DNA of 34,650 nt, from NCBI RefSeq assembly GCF_009982895.1, contig NZ_WXZL01000031.1:1-34650 (forward strand). Reading direction: 5' to 3'. Under the pieces are notes generated by a model. The model was not told the origin of the DNA. It worked only from the letters and a program-made list of their open reading frames with translations, and searched no databases. A program made the position numbers and the translations under genes. Positions within the stretch are counted from its first letter, which is position 1. Every line of letters begins with the position of its first letter. Positions 8,201-21,498 of the stretch are shown here, piece after piece. This DNA comes from Deinococcus alpinitundrae. GTDB lineage: Bacteria; Deinococcota; Deinococci; Deinococcales; Deinococcaceae.

Positions 8201-9358
8201 TCAGCCCTTGGCCCAGGCCCGCCGCCCCACTGCGCCCGCTGCCAGCATCGCCGCCAGACACAGGGCAGCCACCGCGTTCCAGCCGCGCCAGTCGTAGGCG
8301 GCACCTGCCAGCACGCTGGCCGCCGACGCACCGCCGTAGTAGGCCAGGTTATAGAGGCCGTTGGCCGAGCTGCGCCCGCCGGTAATGCTCTGCTGCACGG
8401 CGCTGAGGGCCGCAGCCTGGGCCACGAAGACCCCACAGGCGGCCACCGCCAGCCCCGCAATCAGCAGCGGCAGCGCGGCCGCCAGGGTCAGCGCCAGCCC
8501 GGCGAGGCTGGTCAGCACGGCGGCCCCGAGTGCCCAGCGGGGACCGCGCCGTGCCAGGGCCGGGGCCGTAACGGGCGTGATGACCGCGCCGAGCAGGTAA
8601 ACGGCGAAGATGAGGCCGATCGGCCCGCTGCCCAGCGCGTACGGCGGCGCGGCCAGCCTCAGGGTGACGGTATTGAAGACCGACACCAGCACGAACAGAA
8701 TCAGAAAGCCCACCGCACAGGTCAGCCGCAGCACCGGATTGCGCAGGTGCGCGGCAAGGGTGCGGGCCGCTTCCGTCAGTCGGCGCTGCGGCTCGAAGTG
8801 CCGTTCCTTCGGCATGCCCCGCCAGGCCACGCCCAGCCCCGCCAGGTTGGTGAGGGCCAGCAACCCGAAGGCCAGGTGCCAGTTGCCCGCGTACTCGGCC
8901 AGACCGCTCAGCAGCCGCCCGCCGAAGCCGCCCACGATGGTGCCGGTGACGTAGGCGGTGAGTAGCCGCGCAAAGCGCGTGGGCGGCGCTTCCTCGGCCA
9001 GGTACGCGCTGACGGCCACCATCACCAGCGGAATCAGGAGACCCTGGACGAAGCGGGCCAGGTTGAGCGCGCCGAGCGAGTGGGCCTGGGTCGCCAGCAG
9101 GCTCGGCAAAATCAGCAGCGCAAAGGCCCCCAGCACCACCCGGCGGCGGCCCAGGGCGTCGGCAATCAGACCCGAGAGCGGCGAGAAGAGGGCCATCGCC
9201 AGGGTGGTGCTGCCGACCACCGTGCCGACCTGAGCCGCACTCACGCCGAACTCGCGGGCCAGCACCGGCAACAGGCTCTGCGGCGCATAGACGTTGAGAA
9301 AGAGCAGCGCCCCGATCAGGCCGAACGGCAGGGCAGACAGCCGGGCCGCTGCGCTCAC
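8201..9358 (-). CDS. MFS transporter
   Basis: This 385-residue protein has about 12 predicted membrane segments. The motif between TM2 and TM3 ([17 protein letters not shown]) is the signature of the major facilitator superfamily. The family includes drug exporters of the YnfM/YgaY type, and the N-terminal [21 protein letters not shown] fits that group; the substrate is not known. It starts at GTG 9358, whose GTGA overlaps the TGA of the upstream gene, so the two are translationally coupled. The longer open frame upstream (to 9733) is shadow sequence inside the neighbouring gene. Confidence 0.85.
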   Translation of the reverse strand: MSAAARLSALPFGLIGALLFLNVYAPQSLLPVLAREFGVSAAQVGTVVGSTTLAMALFSPLSGLIADALGRRRVVLGAFALLILPSLLATQAHSLGALNLARFVQGLLIPLVMVAVSAYLAEEAPPTRFARLLTAYVTGTIVGGFGGRLLSGLAEYAGNWHLAFGLLALTNLAGLGVAWRGMPKERHFEPQRRLTEAARTLAAHLRNPVLRLTCAVGFLILFVLVSVFNTVTLRLAAPPYALGSGPIGLIFAVYLLGAVITPVTAPALARRGPRWALGAAVLTSLAGLALTLAAALPLLIAGLAVAACGVFVAQAAALSAVQQSITGGRSSANGLYNLAYYGGASAASVLAGAAYDWRGWNAVAALCLAAMLAAGAVGRRAWAKG

Positions 9359-9951
9359 GCCAGGCCGACCAGCCCGGCGGCGCTGCGCCACGCCTCGAAC
9401 GCGCCGAGCTGTTCGGCCAGCGCAGGGTCCGGCTGGCCGGGCGGCCCGGCGAAGATCAGCACGGGCCGGGCTTCCAGGGCGATGCTGCCCGCCGTGTCGA
9501 GCCGGGCCAGCACCGCCCCGAATTGCCAGTCGCTGGCCCACAGCCGCTTGAGTGCGAACAATACCGCGTTGCCGGGGGGCCGGGCTGTGCCGACCTCGCT
9601 GCGGCGCTCGGCGGGCCGGCGCAGGTGAAATTCGTTGCCGATCAGCCCGGCATTGTTCACCGCCCGCAGCAGCAGTTGCACGCTGTCGTCCATCAGCGCC
9701 GAGGTGCGCACCAGAGTGGTGGCCCGGTCGCACAGCCCTTCAAGCAGGTCCTCGTCAATGCGCCGGGGATTGATGGGCGCAAACAACTTGCCGAGCTGTT
9801 CGGGCAAATTGGCGCGGCGGTAGAAGGCTTCCTCGAAGGCCGCTTCCAGCACGAAGGCAGCGGGCAGGCGGGCGGCAAAACGCGCCAGCAGATGGGCCTC
9901 CAAACCCACCTGCGTCTCGGAGAGGGTCGCCGCTTCCGGAAAGGTGAACAT
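9355..9951 (-). CDS. Hypothetical protein coupled to MFS transporter
   Basis: A 198-residue soluble protein that I do not recognise. It starts with [16 protein letters not shown] and has an Ala-rich helical first half ([26 protein letters not shown]). There are no membrane segments and no cysteine pair, and it looks mostly alpha-helical. A -10-like TACCCT (9959-9964) lies exactly 7 nt before ATG 9951 and there is no ribosome binding site, which points to a leaderless mRNA and argues against the in-frame TTG at 9969, which would lie in the preceding terminator's T-run. It overlaps the MFS gene by 4 bp, so it may serve the same process. Confidence 0.7.
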   Translation of the reverse strand: MFTFPEAATLSETQVGLEAHLLARFAARLPAAFVLEAAFEEAFYRRANLPEQLGKLFAPINPRRIDEDLLEGLCDRATTLVRTSALMDDSVQLLLRAVNNAGLIGNEFHLRRPAERRSEVGTARPPGNAVLFALKRLWASDWQFGAVLARLDTAGSIALEARPVLIFAGPPGQPDPALAEQLGAFEAWRSAAGLVGLA

Positions 9952-9958
9952 GCTGCCC

Positions 9959-9964
9959 AGGGTA
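9959..9964 (-). promoter_or_regulatory. -10 box of a leaderless promoter (9951 gene)
   Basis: TACCCT on the minus strand is separated by 7 nt from the ATG. It fits the TANNNT-N7-start pattern seen at three other genes in this window. Confidence 0.5.
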
Positions 9965-9967
9965 ACC

Positions 9968-10008
9968 AAAAAAGTCCCGGTCTTCAGCTCACTCGCTTGC
10001 AGACCGGG
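9968..10008 (-). terminator. Intrinsic terminator of ftsH
   Basis: An 8-bp perfect stem (CCCGGTCT/AGACCGGG, 9976-9983 and 10001-10008) is followed on the minus strand by six T (9968-9973). It lies 28 nt after the ftsH stop codon and separates ftsH from the gene at 9355-9951. Confidence 0.8.
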
Positions 10009-10035
10009 GACTCACGCTTGGAGACGAAACGCCCG

Positions 10036-11898
10036 CTAAACGCCGCCCGGCTTGAGGGTGCCCACGGCCGGCAGCTCGGCGGCAGCGGGCAGGCCCAGAT
10101 CGGGGTCTTCCAGGGTACCGCCCGCCAGCACAGCCGCGAACTGCTCGGCGTTCAGGGTCTCGTGGACGATCAGCGCGTCCACCAGCCGGTGCATCTGGTG
10201 CACGTGCTCGGTCAGCAGGGCGTGAACGCGGGTGTACTGCTCGCCGGTGATGCGGCGCAGTTCCTCGTCAATGCGCTCGGCGGTTTCCTCGCTGTACAGA
10301 CCGCGCTCGCCGGGTAAGCCCAGGTAGCCGCCATCTTGCTGCAACGCGATATTGCCGAGCTTACTCATGCCCCACTCGGTGATCATCTTGCGGGCGATGT
10401 TGGTGGCCTGCTGAAAGTCACTCTGCGCCCCGGTGGTCACGGCCCCCAGCGCCACGTCCTCGGCGGCGTGCCCGGCCAGCGCCACCGCGACGCGGTCGAG
10501 CAGCGACGCCTCAGTGTGATGCATCCGGTCTTCCGGAGTGTACATGGCCGCGCCCAGCGCCCGGCCACGCGGGACGACGGTGAGTTTGTGAACGCGGTCG
10601 GCGTGCGGCAGCAACTGGGCCGCCAGCGCGTGTCCGACCTCGTGGTAGGCCGTCACCCGCCGGTCCTTCTCCCCGATCACCATGCTGCGCCGCTCCGGAC
10701 CCATCAGCACCCGGTCCCTGGCCTCGTCGATGTCCTTGTTGGTGATCCGGCTCCGCTGCTCTCTGGCCGCCCCTAGCGCCGCCTCGTTCAGTAGGTTCTC
10801 CAGGTCCGCCCCCACCATGCCGGGGGTGCGACGGGCCACCGCGTTGAGATCGACATTGGGATCAAGGGGCTTTTTGCGGGCGTGGATCTTGAGGATGGTT
10901 TCCCGGCCCTTGACATCGGGCGCGTCCACCACCACCTGCCGGTCAAAGCGTCCTGGGCGCAGCAAAGCCGCGTCCAGCACGTCGGGCCGGTTGGTCGCCG
11001 CCAGGATGATGATCTCGTGCGTCGTGCCGAAGCCGTCCATCTCGACCAGCAATTGATTGAGGGTCTGCTCGCGCTCGTCGTTGCCGCCCTGCATCCCCGA
11101 ACCACGCTTGCGCCCCACCGCGTCGATCTCGTCGATGAACACGATGCAGGGTGAGGCCTTGCGGGCCTGCTCGAACAGATCGCGCACGCGCGCCGCACCG
11201 ACGCCGACGAACATCTCCACGAAGTCCGAGCCACTGATCGAGAAGTAAGGGACTTTGGCTTCCCCAGCGACCGCACGGGCCAGCAAGGTCTTGCCACTTC
11301 CAGGGGGACCGACCAGCAGGATGCCGTGGGGGATGCGGGCGCCGAGAGCATGGTACTTCTCGGGATGCTTGAGGAAATCGACGACCTCGGTGAGATCGGC
11401 CTTGGCCTCGTCACACCCGGCCACATCGCCGAAGTTCACCTTGATCTGCCCTTCCTGAATCACGTTGGCCTTTGACTTCCCGAACTGGTTGGCCGGATCG
11501 CTGCTCTGCTGGTTGCGGTTTCTCAGCAGGGTGATCAGCAACACCACGATCAGCGAGACGGTCAGCATGGTGCTCAGCGCCGTGATCCAGTTGAAGCGGC
11601 TCGGCTGGGCGATTGTCACGTCCACGCCGCGCTTTTGCAGGCTCTCCACGTCCAGCAGCGGGTCGCCGGTCAACGAACGGCTCTCGAAGCGGCTGCCGTT
11701 CTTGAGGGTGCCGCCGAGCTGGGCGGTGTTGTCCTGATACTGGATGGTCAGGCTTTGAATTTCGCCGCGTGAGAGCGCGCCCTGAAACTGATCGAGACTC
11801 AGTGGTGACTGTGCCGGGCGTGGCATGGTCAGACTGATCACGGCCAACAGGAGAAGCGCTGCGCCCAGCAGCCAGAGGGGCCACACCACACGTTTCAT
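10036..11898 (-). CDS. ftsH: ATP-dependent zinc metalloprotease FtsH
   Basis: FtsH is a hexameric inner-membrane AAA+ protease that removes misfolded membrane proteins and some regulators. The 620 residues show two N-terminal membrane segments (about 5-24 and 105-125) around a small exported domain, Walker A GPPGSGKT (197-204), Walker B VFIDEID (253-259), the second region of homology [20 protein letters not shown] (301-320), and zinc site HEVGH (419-423). The length is usual for the family. TAGACT lies 9 nt before the ATG with no ribosome binding site, suggesting a nearly leaderless mRNA. It diverges from dnaK, and the HAIR operator between them may act on both; HspR control of ftsH is reported for Deinococcus as far as I recall. 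Confidence 0.97.
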   Translation of the reverse strand: MKRVVWPLWLLGAALLLLAVISLTMPRPAQSPLSLDQFQGALSRGEIQSLTIQYQDNTAQLGGTLKNGSRFESRSLTGDPLLDVESLQKRGVDVTIAQPSRFNWITALSTMLTVSLIVVLLITLLRNRNQQSSDPANQFGKSKANVIQEGQIKVNFGDVAGCDEAKADLTEVVDFLKHPEKYHALGARIPHGILLVGPPGSGKTLLARAVAGEAKVPYFSISGSDFVEMFVGVGAARVRDLFEQARKASPCIVFIDEIDAVGRKRGSGMQGGNDEREQTLNQLLVEMDGFGTTHEIIILAATNRPDVLDAALLRPGRFDRQVVVDAPDVKGRETILKIHARKKPLDPNVDLNAVARRTPGMVGADLENLLNEAALGAAREQRSRITNKDIDEARDRVLMGPERRSMVIGEKDRRVTAYHEVGHALAAQLLPHADRVHKLTVVPRGRALGAAMYTPEDRMHHTEASLLDRVAVALAGHAAEDVALGAVTTGAQSDFQQATNIARKMITEWGMSKLGNIALQQDGGYLGLPGERGLYSEETAERIDEELRRITGEQYTRVHALLTEHVHQMHRLVDALIVHETLNAEQFAAVLAGGTLEDPDLGLPAAAELPAVGTLKPGGV

Positions 11899-11992
11899 AT
11901 GCTGCTGAGTCTACGCCGTTGCCGGGGCGTGACTGTAATAGAGAGCCACTGCCCGTGCCAGCCGCTGGGCGCGCTGTGTGCCTTCACCCATT

Positions 11993-12031
11993 CTTGAGCC
12001 TCCCGCCGAACTTGAGTCTGATACGCTCAAG
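11993..12031. promoter_or_regulatory. HspR operator (HAIR) upstream of dnaK
   Basis: CTTGAGT (12011-12017), 7 nt, then GCTCAAG (12025-12031) matches the HAIR consensus CTTGAGT-N7-ACTCAAG with one mismatch. HspR represses chaperone genes through this element in actinobacteria and Deinococcus. An extra half-site CTTGAGC lies at 11993-11999, 18 nt before the first arm. The operator ends 4 bp before the dnaK -35 box, so bound repressor should block polymerase. No CIRCE element is seen. Confidence 0.85.
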
Positions 12032-12035
12032 TCTC

Positions 12036-12064
12036 TTGACTGCTTACAACTGTGGGCTTATGAT
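12036..12064 (+). promoter_or_regulatory. dnaK promoter
   Basis: TTGACT (12036-12041) and TATGAT (12059-12064) with exactly 17 nt spacing give a near-consensus housekeeping promoter. Transcription would start near 12071, leaving a leader of about 55 nt ending in GAGGT before the dnaK ATG. A strong constitutive promoter under a repressor fits HspR control. Confidence 0.8.
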
Positions 12065-12125
12065 AGGAGGCGTTCAGAACTGTTCTCAGGAAAGCGAACA
12101 GAATTCCCCATAGCGAGGTCAACAC

Positions 12126-14018
<1,893 letters not shown>

Positions 14019-14030
14019 GCTCCAGTGCGT

Positions 14031-14084
14031 GCGGGATGAGTGATGAGGAGGCCGAGGGTCCTCCGGCGCTCGTCCCGCTTTTTT
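14031..14084 (+). terminator. Terminator/attenuator between dnaK and grpE
   Basis: A 10-bp stem with one G-U pair (GCGGGATGAG 14031-14040 with CTCGTCCCGC 14069-14078) holds an inner GGAGG/CCTCC helix and is followed by six T (14079-14084). grpE follows 46 nt later with no clear promoter, so partial read-through would give less GrpE than DnaK. Confidence 0.75.
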
Positions 14085-14129
14085 CTACCTTCCCCACCCC
14101 CTTCAACCCCACCTTCAAGAGGACGACCC

Positions 14130-14792
14130 ATGACCAACGACAATCCCAATCCCGACAACCTGAAATTTGAACCCGGCACAGACCAGAACGGCCACGCACA
14201 GACGGTGGAGAAAGTGTCTGAGGGCGAAGTCATCGACGCCGAATTGCTGGACGAGAACGCCGAGCTGGAGGACGAGGACGGCGGCTTTCCCGGCATGGAC
14301 GGGATGGACGAGGGCATGTTCGCCCAGGTACAGGAAATGATGGCCAAGATGGAGAAGGCCGATGAACTCGAAAAGGAGAACGCCGACCTCAAGGGAAGGC
14401 TGGGCCGCCTGGCCGCCGACTTCGAGAGCTACCGCCGCCGCACCCAGGAGGACGTGAGTGCTGCCGAAGGCAACGGCAAGGCCAAGGCCGCCGAAGCGAT
14501 GATGCCGATTTACGACGCCCTCGACCGGGCGGTGACGATGGGCGCGGAAGACCCGGCCAAGCTGATTCCTGGCATGCAGGCGGTACAGACCAGCCTGCTG
14601 AAGATCTTCTCGGGGCTCGGACTGGAGGCCAGCGGCAAGGTGGGCGAGCATTTCGATCCGCAGTGGCATGAGGCCTTGCAGGTGGTACCCGGCGACACCG
14701 ACGACACCATCACCCAGGTCTACGAGCTCGGCTTCAAGATGGGCGAGCGCCTGGTGCGCCCCGCACGCGTGGTCGTCAGCAAGAAGGGCTGA
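14130..14792 (+). CDS. grpE: Nucleotide exchange factor GrpE
   Basis: GrpE releases ADP from DnaK. The 220-residue protein has a long acidic, probably disordered N-terminus (1-75), a coiled-coil region (EMMAKMEKADELEKENADLKG, trimmed), and the GrpE core (ADFESYRRRTQED, IYDALDRAV, FDPQWHEALQVVPGDTDDTI). The end TITQVYELGFKMGERLVRPA is the family signature. The start at 14130 follows GAGGACG; the open frame extends upstream to 14040 but that part is the terminator. The acidic leader is longer than in E. coli GrpE. Confidence 0.96.
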   Translation: MTNDNPNPDNLKFEPGTDQNGHAQTVEKVSEGEVIDAELLDENAELEDEDGGFPGMDGMDEGMFAQVQEMMAKMEKADELEKENADLKGRLGRLAADFESYRRRTQEDVSAAEGNGKAKAAEAMMPIYDALDRAVTMGAEDPAKLIPGMQAVQTSLLKIFSGLGLEASGKVGEHFDPQWHEALQVVPGDTDDTITQVYELGFKMGERLVRPARVVVSKKG

Positions 14793-14798
14793 GCCGTG

Positions 14799-14838
14799 AG
14801 CGGTGGGCCGGACGGGTCAAGCTGAGCTGCCCACCGCT
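14799..14838 (+). terminator. Hairpin between grpE and dnaJ
   Basis: A perfect 10-bp stem (AGCGGTGGGC 14799-14808, GCCCACCGCT 14829-14838) fills most of the 72-nt gap. Only TTC ACC TTT follows, so it is a poor terminator; it may slow polymerase or set an mRNA processing site. Confidence 0.5.
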
Positions 14839-14864
14839 GTTCACCTTTGCAGTCAGGAGGACGC

Positions 14865-15761
14865 ATGGCCTACAAGGACTATTACGATGTGCTCGGCGTC
14901 ACCCGCAGCGCTTCCGAGGGCGACATCAAGAGCGCGTACCGCAAGCTCGCCAAGCAGTACCACCCCGACAAGAACGCCGGGGACGAGAAGGCGGCCAACC
15001 GCTTCAAGGAAATCGGCGAGGCCTACGCGGTGCTCTCCGACACCGAGAAGCGCAAGCTCTACGACCAGTACGGTCATGCCGGGCAGGTACCGCCGGGGGC
15101 CTGGAGCGGCGCGGGCGGCGGTTCCCCCGGTGCCGATTTCGGTGGGGTGGACGCCTCGCAGTTCAGCGACTTCTTTCAGGGCCTCTTCGGGCAGCAGGGG
15201 CGCGGCGGCTTCCGGGGCGGGGGCGCTCAGGTCAATATCGACGACCTGATGTCGGGCATGGGCGGCGGTAGACGTTTCGTGCAGAACGTGGAAGGCGAGT
15301 TGCAGGTCACCTTGCAGGAAGCCTTCGCTGGCTCGGAAGAGAATATTCAGGTGGAGGGCAAGCGTCTGAGCGTCCGCATTCCGGCGGGCACCCGCGACGG
15401 CGCTCGGCTGCGGCTGGCCGGTCAGGGGCCGGGCGGCGGCGACGTGCTGCTGACCATCCGGGTACTCGAAGATGGCCGCTTCGACTTGAGCGGCAACGAC
15501 CTGACCACCAGCGTGGACGTGCCGGTGGACACGGCGGCGCTCGGCGGCAGCGTGCGGGTGCCGACCATGCAAGGTGATCTCAGCCTCAACATCCCGGCAG
15601 GCACCAGCGGCGGGCGGCGCATGCGCCTCAAGGGCCAGGGCTGGCCTGGCAAATCCGGGGCGGGCGACCTCTATGTGCGCCTCAATCTGGTGCTGCCCGG
15701 CAAGCTCAGCGATGAGGAAAGGCAGCTCTACGAGCAGTTGCGGACGCTGCGGCAGGGCTGA
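14865..15761 (+). CDS. dnaJ: DnaJ chaperone, zinc-finger-less type
   Basis: This J-domain protein stimulates the DnaK ATPase. The 298 residues hold a J domain (1-70) with the HPD motif at 33-35, a Gly/Phe-rich linker (about 72-135) and a C-terminal substrate-binding domain (about 145-295). The four CxxCxGxG zinc repeats of E. coli DnaJ are absent, so the architecture is that of CbpA or the short DnaJ of Thermus/Deinococcus. Its place as last gene of dnaK-grpE-dnaJ argues that it is the main DnaJ. AGGAGG lies before ATG 14865. Confidence 0.95.
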   Translation: MAYKDYYDVLGVTRSASEGDIKSAYRKLAKQYHPDKNAGDEKAANRFKEIGEAYAVLSDTEKRKLYDQYGHAGQVPPGAWSGAGGGSPGADFGGVDASQFSDFFQGLFGQQGRGGFRGGGAQVNIDDLMSGMGGGRRFVQNVEGELQVTLQEAFAGSEENIQVEGKRLSVRIPAGTRDGARLRLAGQGPGGGDVLLTIRVLEDGRFDLSGNDLTTSVDVPVDTAALGGSVRVPTMQGDLSLNIPAGTSGGRRMRLKGQGWPGKSGAGDLYVRLNLVLPGKLSDEERQLYEQLRTLRQG

Positions 15762-15776
15762 ATTTTCAGAAAACAG

Positions 15777-15820
15777 GGAAAGGGTCTGGGGACAGTTCAT
15801 ACCCCCAGACCCTTTCCTTT
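15777..15820. terminator. Bidirectional terminator between dnaJ and tctA
   Basis: A perfect 14-bp stem (GGAAAGGGTCTGGG 15777-15790, CCCAGACCCTTTCC 15804-15817) with a 13-nt loop sits between two convergent genes. Its A/T-rich ends give short T-runs on both strands. Confidence 0.8.
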
Positions 15821-15839
15821 GTCCGTTCCTGGTTCTCTT

Positions 15840-17329
15840 TTACGCCGCCCGTTTGCCCCGCGCCCGCAGCACCGGCGGCAGCACCAGGGCCAGCACCACG
15901 ATCACCAGAATAAAGGCCGAACTCGGCTGGGTCACGAACACCGAATAGTCACCGCCACTCTGCTGCATGGCGGTTCGGAAGAAGTTCTCGGCAGTCGGCC
16001 CCAGGATCACGCCGATGATGGCGGGCGTCACCGGGAAGTCGAAGCGGCGCATACCGTAGCCGATCACGCCGAAGATCGCCAGGAGCACCAGATCGAAGAC
16101 GCTGTTGTTGAGGCTGTAGACCCCCACCGTGCTGAACACCAGAATGCCCGCGTACAGAAAGGGCCTAGGGATGTTGAGCAGCTTGGCCCACACCGGGGCC
16201 AGCGGCAAGTTGAGCAGCAGCAGCATGAAGTTGCCGATATAAAGGGAAGCGATCAGGCCCCACACTAGGTCGCCGTTGGTGAGAAACAGCAGCGGCCCGG
16301 GTTGCAGGCCGTACTGCTGGAAGGCGGCCAGCAAGATGGCGGCGGTAGCACTCGTCGGCAACCCCAGCGTCAAGAGCGGTACCAGCACGCCCGCCGCCGA
16401 GGCGTTGTTGGCCGCTTCCGGCCCGGCCACGCCCTCGATGGCGCCCTGGCCGAACTCCTCGGGGTGCTTGCTGAGTTTCTTTTCCAGGGTGTAACTCAGA
16501 AAGGTGGGAATCTCCGCGCCGCCTGCTGGAATCGCGCCGAAGGGAAAGCCCAGGGCCGTGCCGCGCAGCCAGGGTTTCCAGCTTCTGCGCCAGTCCTCGC
16601 GGGTCATGGAGGCGTTGCCCTGGAGCTTGATGACGTTGCCCTTGTCTTTGCGCAGGCGGGTCGCCACGAAGAGGGTTTCGCCGATGGCAAACAGGCCGAT
16701 CACCACCGTCACGAAGTCAATGCCGTCGAGCAGTTCGGGAAAGCCCAGCGTGAAGCGGGCCTGCCCACTCTGAAGATCGGTGCCGACCAGGCCGATGCCC
16801 AGCCCGAAGGCCAGGCTGATCAGGCCGCGCAGGGGGCTGCCGCCGAAGGTCGCGCTGATGGTCACGAAGGCCAGCAAAATGAGGGCGAATTTGGCGGTGG
16901 GCGGAATCTGCACCGCGATCTCGGCGATGGCGGGCGCGGCAAAGGTCAGCAGCAGCGTACCGATGGTGCCGGCCACGAACGAGCCGATGGCGGCGGTGGC
17001 GAGCGCAGCGGCGGCGCGGCCCTTGCGGGCCATCTTGTTGCCTTCCAGCGCGGTGATGATGCTGGCCGATTCGCCGGGCGTGTTGAGCAGAATTGAGGTG
17101 GTCGAGCCGCCGAACATGCCACCGTAGTAGATGCCCGCGAACATGATGAATGCGCTCACGGCGGGCAGTTTGGCGGTGACCGGCAGCAGCAGGGCCACCG
17201 TCAGGGCCGGGCCGATGCCGGGCAGCACGCCCACCAGCGTGCCGAGCGTGACGCCGATGAGGGCCCACAGCAGGTTGAGCGGGGTCAGGGCCGTCTCGAA
17301 TCCGGCAAAGAGAGAGGTCAGGGCGTCCA

Positions 17330-17330
<1 letters not shown>
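15840..17330 (-). CDS. tctA: Tripartite tricarboxylate transporter, large permease TctA
   Basis: This is the large membrane subunit of a TTT-family transporter, which takes up citrate or related carboxylates using the ion gradient together with TctB and the binding protein TctC. The 496 residues form about 11-12 membrane segments. The family motif near the N-terminus reads [17 protein letters not shown], and a second glycine-rich repeat occurs around [19 protein letters not shown]. The length is normal. ATG 17330 shares one base with the TGA of tctB (TGATG), so the genes are translationally coupled. The actual substrate cannot be read from sequence. Confidence 0.95.
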
Positions 17331-17839
<509 letters not shown>

Positions 17840-17907
17840 GGAGATTCCTTTTGAAGAGACGGGGCAAGAGGAAACAGGGAGCCGCAAGGCAGGACTGGCG
17901 CTCGCCC

Positions 17908-17943
17908 AAAAAGCGGAGCGGCCCCTGCTCTCGCCGCCCCGCT
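17908..17943 (-). terminator. Attenuator hairpin after tctC
   Basis: An 11-bp stem with one mismatch (17912-17922 with 17933-17943) is followed on the minus strand by five T (17908-17912). It lies 17 nt after the tctC stop and before tctB. It would let the binding protein be made in excess of the permease, as in many binding-protein operons. Confidence 0.6.
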
Positions 17944-17959
17944 TCCCGGTTTTCTGTGC

Positions 17960-18919
<960 letters not shown>

Positions 18920-19002
18920 GTTGCCTCCGGCGTGACGCTCCGGTGAAGTGGAGGCGGTCACGAACTTGAATACCGATGAACTGTAGAACTGTGCGTTCAG
19001 TG

Positions 19003-19031
19003 AGCTTAGGGCAAATGCTGTGTGGAGGCAA
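19003..19031 (-). promoter_or_regulatory. Promoter of tctCBA
   Basis: On the minus strand TTGCCT (19026-19031) and TAAGCT (19003-19008) are spaced 17 nt. The predicted start lies about 77 nt before the tctC ATG. The weak -10 fits a promoter that needs an activator. Confidence 0.55.
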
Positions 19032-19053
19032 GGGTTTTCGCGCTCCTGGCGCG

Positions 19054-19103
19054 GACTTTCGTGAATCTGACCCTGAACCAAATGCACGCAATGCACGAAA
19101 GTC
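19054..19103. promoter_or_regulatory. Inverted repeat, likely operator of the tct regulator
   Basis: GACTTTCGTG (19054-19063) and CACGAAAGTC (19094-19103) form a perfect 10-bp inverted repeat with 30 nt between arms. It lies upstream of the tctC -35 box and just upstream of a -10-like TAGACT (19123-19128) pointing at the kinase gene, so one regulator could control both directions. Confidence 0.5.
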
Positions 19104-19189
19104 GCTCGCCGCTGGCATGCTCTAGACTGGCCCGAATTCCCCCACCGCCCCACCCAACGCCGCCCGCTGTCTTTCCAGGTGACTTGCCT

Positions 19190-20818
19190 ATGCCCGCCGC
19201 TCCAGCCGGTTCGACCCACGCCAGTTCAGCCCGCTCCAGTGTTGCCCACCTTATGGCAGCCCCGCTGCGGCGCTGGGGCTGGCCGCTGGCCCGGCTGGGC
19301 ATCGGGGGGCGACTGGTGGCGCTGCACATCCTGATTCTGTGCGTACTGACCGCGCTACTGACCGGCATCGAGGTGCACCATCTTTCCGGCCAGGCCCGCA
19401 GCCAGCTCGGCGAACGGGCGCTGACGGCCTCGAGGCTGGTGGCGCGTTTTCCCGCCGTGATCGCGGCGGCCCAGCGCGGCCAGCCGGACCCGGCACTCAA
19501 CACCCTGGTCAACGAGCTGCGGCGGCAAATCGGGGCAGACTACATCGTGGTGGGTGAGCGGCGCGGCCTACGGTTGGCCCACCCCAACCCTGAGCAGCTG
19601 GGCAAACCGATGGAAGGCGGCGACAATGCCGGGCCGCTCTCGGGCCAGGAGATTATCAGCGTGGCGCGGGGATCGCTGGGCCTGGCGGTACGCGGCAAGG
19701 TGCCGGTGCGGGCCGGGCGTGAGGTGGTGGGCGTGGTGTCGACCGGCTTTCTGATGCCGCAGGTGCGGACGCTGACCCGCCAGGCCCTCGCGGCGCTGGT
19801 GCCCTGGTTCGTGCTGGCGCTTGCCCTCGGCTCGCTCGGCGCGGTGCTGATCGCCCGGCAACTGCGCCGGGAAATTCTGGGTCTGGAACCCGAACAGATC
19901 GCCTCTCTGGTGCAGGAACATCAAGCGGTGCTCTCGGCGCTGGGCGAGGGTGTACTGGCGTTGGGCGCGAGCGGCGAGATCACGCTGGCCAGCGCCCAGG
20001 CCGACGCCGCCCTGGGCCTATCCGGCCAACGCCCACTCCTCTCGCAGGTCTGGCCCGCCGCCGCCCGGCTTCCGGCGGCCCGGCGACACAACCACGAAGT
20101 GCCGCTGGGCGATTTCAGCATGCTGGTCAATACCGAGCCGCTGCCGGGCGGCGGGCAGGTGCTGACCTTCCGCGAACGCGGCGCGGCGCTGCGGCTGGCC
20201 GAAGAACTCACCCAGGTGAAATCGCTGGTGGAGGTACTGCGCGCCCAGGGCCACGAGTACGCCAACCACCTGCATGTCATTTCCGGGCTGCTGCACCTGG
20301 GGCACTTCGGCGAGGCCCGTCGCCTGCTGAGCGAGCAGATCGAGGCCGACGCCGATTTCCGGGAGCTGACCCGCGAGTTACAGGTGCCGCGCGTGGCCGC
20401 CCTGCTGTTCGGGCAGCGTGGGCGGGCGCAGGAACTGGGCGTCAGCTTCAGCGTGGAGCCACAGTCTGCGCTCTCGCCGCGCTGGGAGCGGCACGCAGGC
20501 GCGCTGGTCACCATTCTGGGCAACCTGATTCAGAACGCCTTCGAGGCGCTCTCGGGGCAGGCGGGCGAGGTCGTCCTCAGCATCGGCGAGGACCCCGACG
20601 GCCTTCAGATCGAGGTGCAGGATAGCGGCCCCGGCGTGACGGCAGCCATGCAGCCCAGCGTGTTCGGGCGCGGGGTGAGCAGCAAGGGCGAGGGGCGCGG
20701 GCATGGCCTGGCCAACGTACGCGCGCGGGTCGAGGACCTGGGCGGCGCGGTGCGGGTCTTCCGGCGCGGGTCTACCACCGTTTTTCAGGTCAGCCTGCCG
20801 CCGCTGGAAACGCCGTGA
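19190..20818 (+). CDS. Sensor histidine kinase, CitA/DcuS type
   Basis: This 542-residue membrane kinase probably senses an external carboxylate. It has TM1 at about 41-60, an exported sensor region (61-200), TM2 at about 203-222, a PAS-like segment (240-330), and a Spo0B-like phosphoacceptor motif GHEYANHLH with His355. The ATPase has an N box ([10 protein letters not shown], 444-453) and G boxes (DSGPGV 478-483, GHGLANV). This order matches the CitA/DcuS/DctS family. AGGTGA 8 nt before ATG 19190 supports the start. It overlaps the regulator gene by 4 bp and diverges from tctCBA, so these are the likely target. Confidence 0.9.
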   Translation: MPAAPAGSTHASSARSSVAHLMAAPLRRWGWPLARLGIGGRLVALHILILCVLTALLTGIEVHHLSGQARSQLGERALTASRLVARFPAVIAAAQRGQPDPALNTLVNELRRQIGADYIVVGERRGLRLAHPNPEQLGKPMEGGDNAGPLSGQEIISVARGSLGLAVRGKVPVRAGREVVGVVSTGFLMPQVRTLTRQALAALVPWFVLALALGSLGAVLIARQLRREILGLEPEQIASLVQEHQAVLSALGEGVLALGASGEITLASAQADAALGLSGQRPLLSQVWPAAARLPAARRHNHEVPLGDFSMLVNTEPLPGGGQVLTFRERGAALRLAEELTQVKSLVEVLRAQGHEYANHLHVISGLLHLGHFGEARRLLSEQIEADADFRELTRELQVPRVAALLFGQRGRAQELGVSFSVEPQSALSPRWERHAGALVTILGNLIQNAFEALSGQAGEVVLSIGEDPDGLQIEVQDSGPGVTAAMQPSVFGRGVSSKGEGRGHGLANVRARVEDLGGAVRVFRRGSTTVFQVSLPPLETP

Positions 20819-21492
20819 CCTCCGGCGCAGTGCGGGTCTTGCTGGTCGAGGACGATCTGCGGGTGGCGCGCGTCAACCGCGAGTGGTTGGAGCGTGACGA
20901 GGGTGTGCACGTGGTCGGCACGGCAGCGAGTTGTGCCCAGGCGAGCGAACTGCTGCGCGCCCTGGAACCCGATCTGGTGCTGCTCGACGTGCAGCTGCCC
21001 GACGGCAGCGGGGCCGAGCTGCTGCGGACCTGGCGCGCGGCGGGCGAGTGGGTGGACGTGGTGATGGTCACGGCGGCAGGCGACGAGGCCACCGTGCGCG
21101 GCGCGCTGGCCTACGGGGTGCTCGATTACCTGATCAAGCCGTTCGGCGGCTCGCGACTGGCCGAGGCGGTGGCGCGTCACCGACTCCGCGCCCGGCTGAC
21201 CCAGGACGCCTTCAGTCAGGCCGACCTTGACCGCTTCCGGGGCCTTGGCCCGGGCAGCGAGGCAGCCTTGCCCAAGGGCGTGGACCCACACACCCTGGAG
21301 CGGGTCGCGGCCACCCTGCACGGTGCGTTGCCCGAGGCCCTCAGCGCCGAGGATGTGGGCACGCGGGTGGGCCTGAGCCGGGTCACCGCCTGGCGCTACC
21401 TGGAATTTCTGGTGAAAAGTGGTCAGGCCGAACTGGCCCACCACTACGGCGCGGCGGGGCGGCCCGCCAAGCTGTACCGGGCGCGTGGTTAG
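20815..21492 (+). CDS. Response regulator, CitB/DcuR type
   Basis: This 225-residue regulator has a receiver domain (about 5-120) with acidic pair Asp13-Asp14, phosphoacceptor Asp58 (LLDVQLPDG), Thr86 and Lys108 (LIKPFG). A C-terminal helix-turn-helix ([20 protein letters not shown]) resembles the CitB/DcuR group. GTG 20815 overlaps the kinase stop as GTGA, showing translational coupling. It is expected to bind the shared control region with tctC and to activate tricarboxylate uptake. The gene ends 6 bp from the convergent RraA-like gene. Confidence 0.92.
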   Translation: MTSGAVRVLLVEDDLRVARVNREWLERDEGVHVVGTAASCAQASELLRALEPDLVLLDVQLPDGSGAELLRTWRAAGEWVDVVMVTAAGDEATVRGALAYGVLDYLIKPFGGSRLAEAVARHRLRARLTQDAFSQADLDRFRGLGPGSEAALPKGVDPHTLERVAATLHGALPEALSAEDVGTRVGLSRVTAWRYLEFLVKSGQAELAHHYGAAGRPAKLYRARG

Positions 21493-21498
21493 CGGCGT

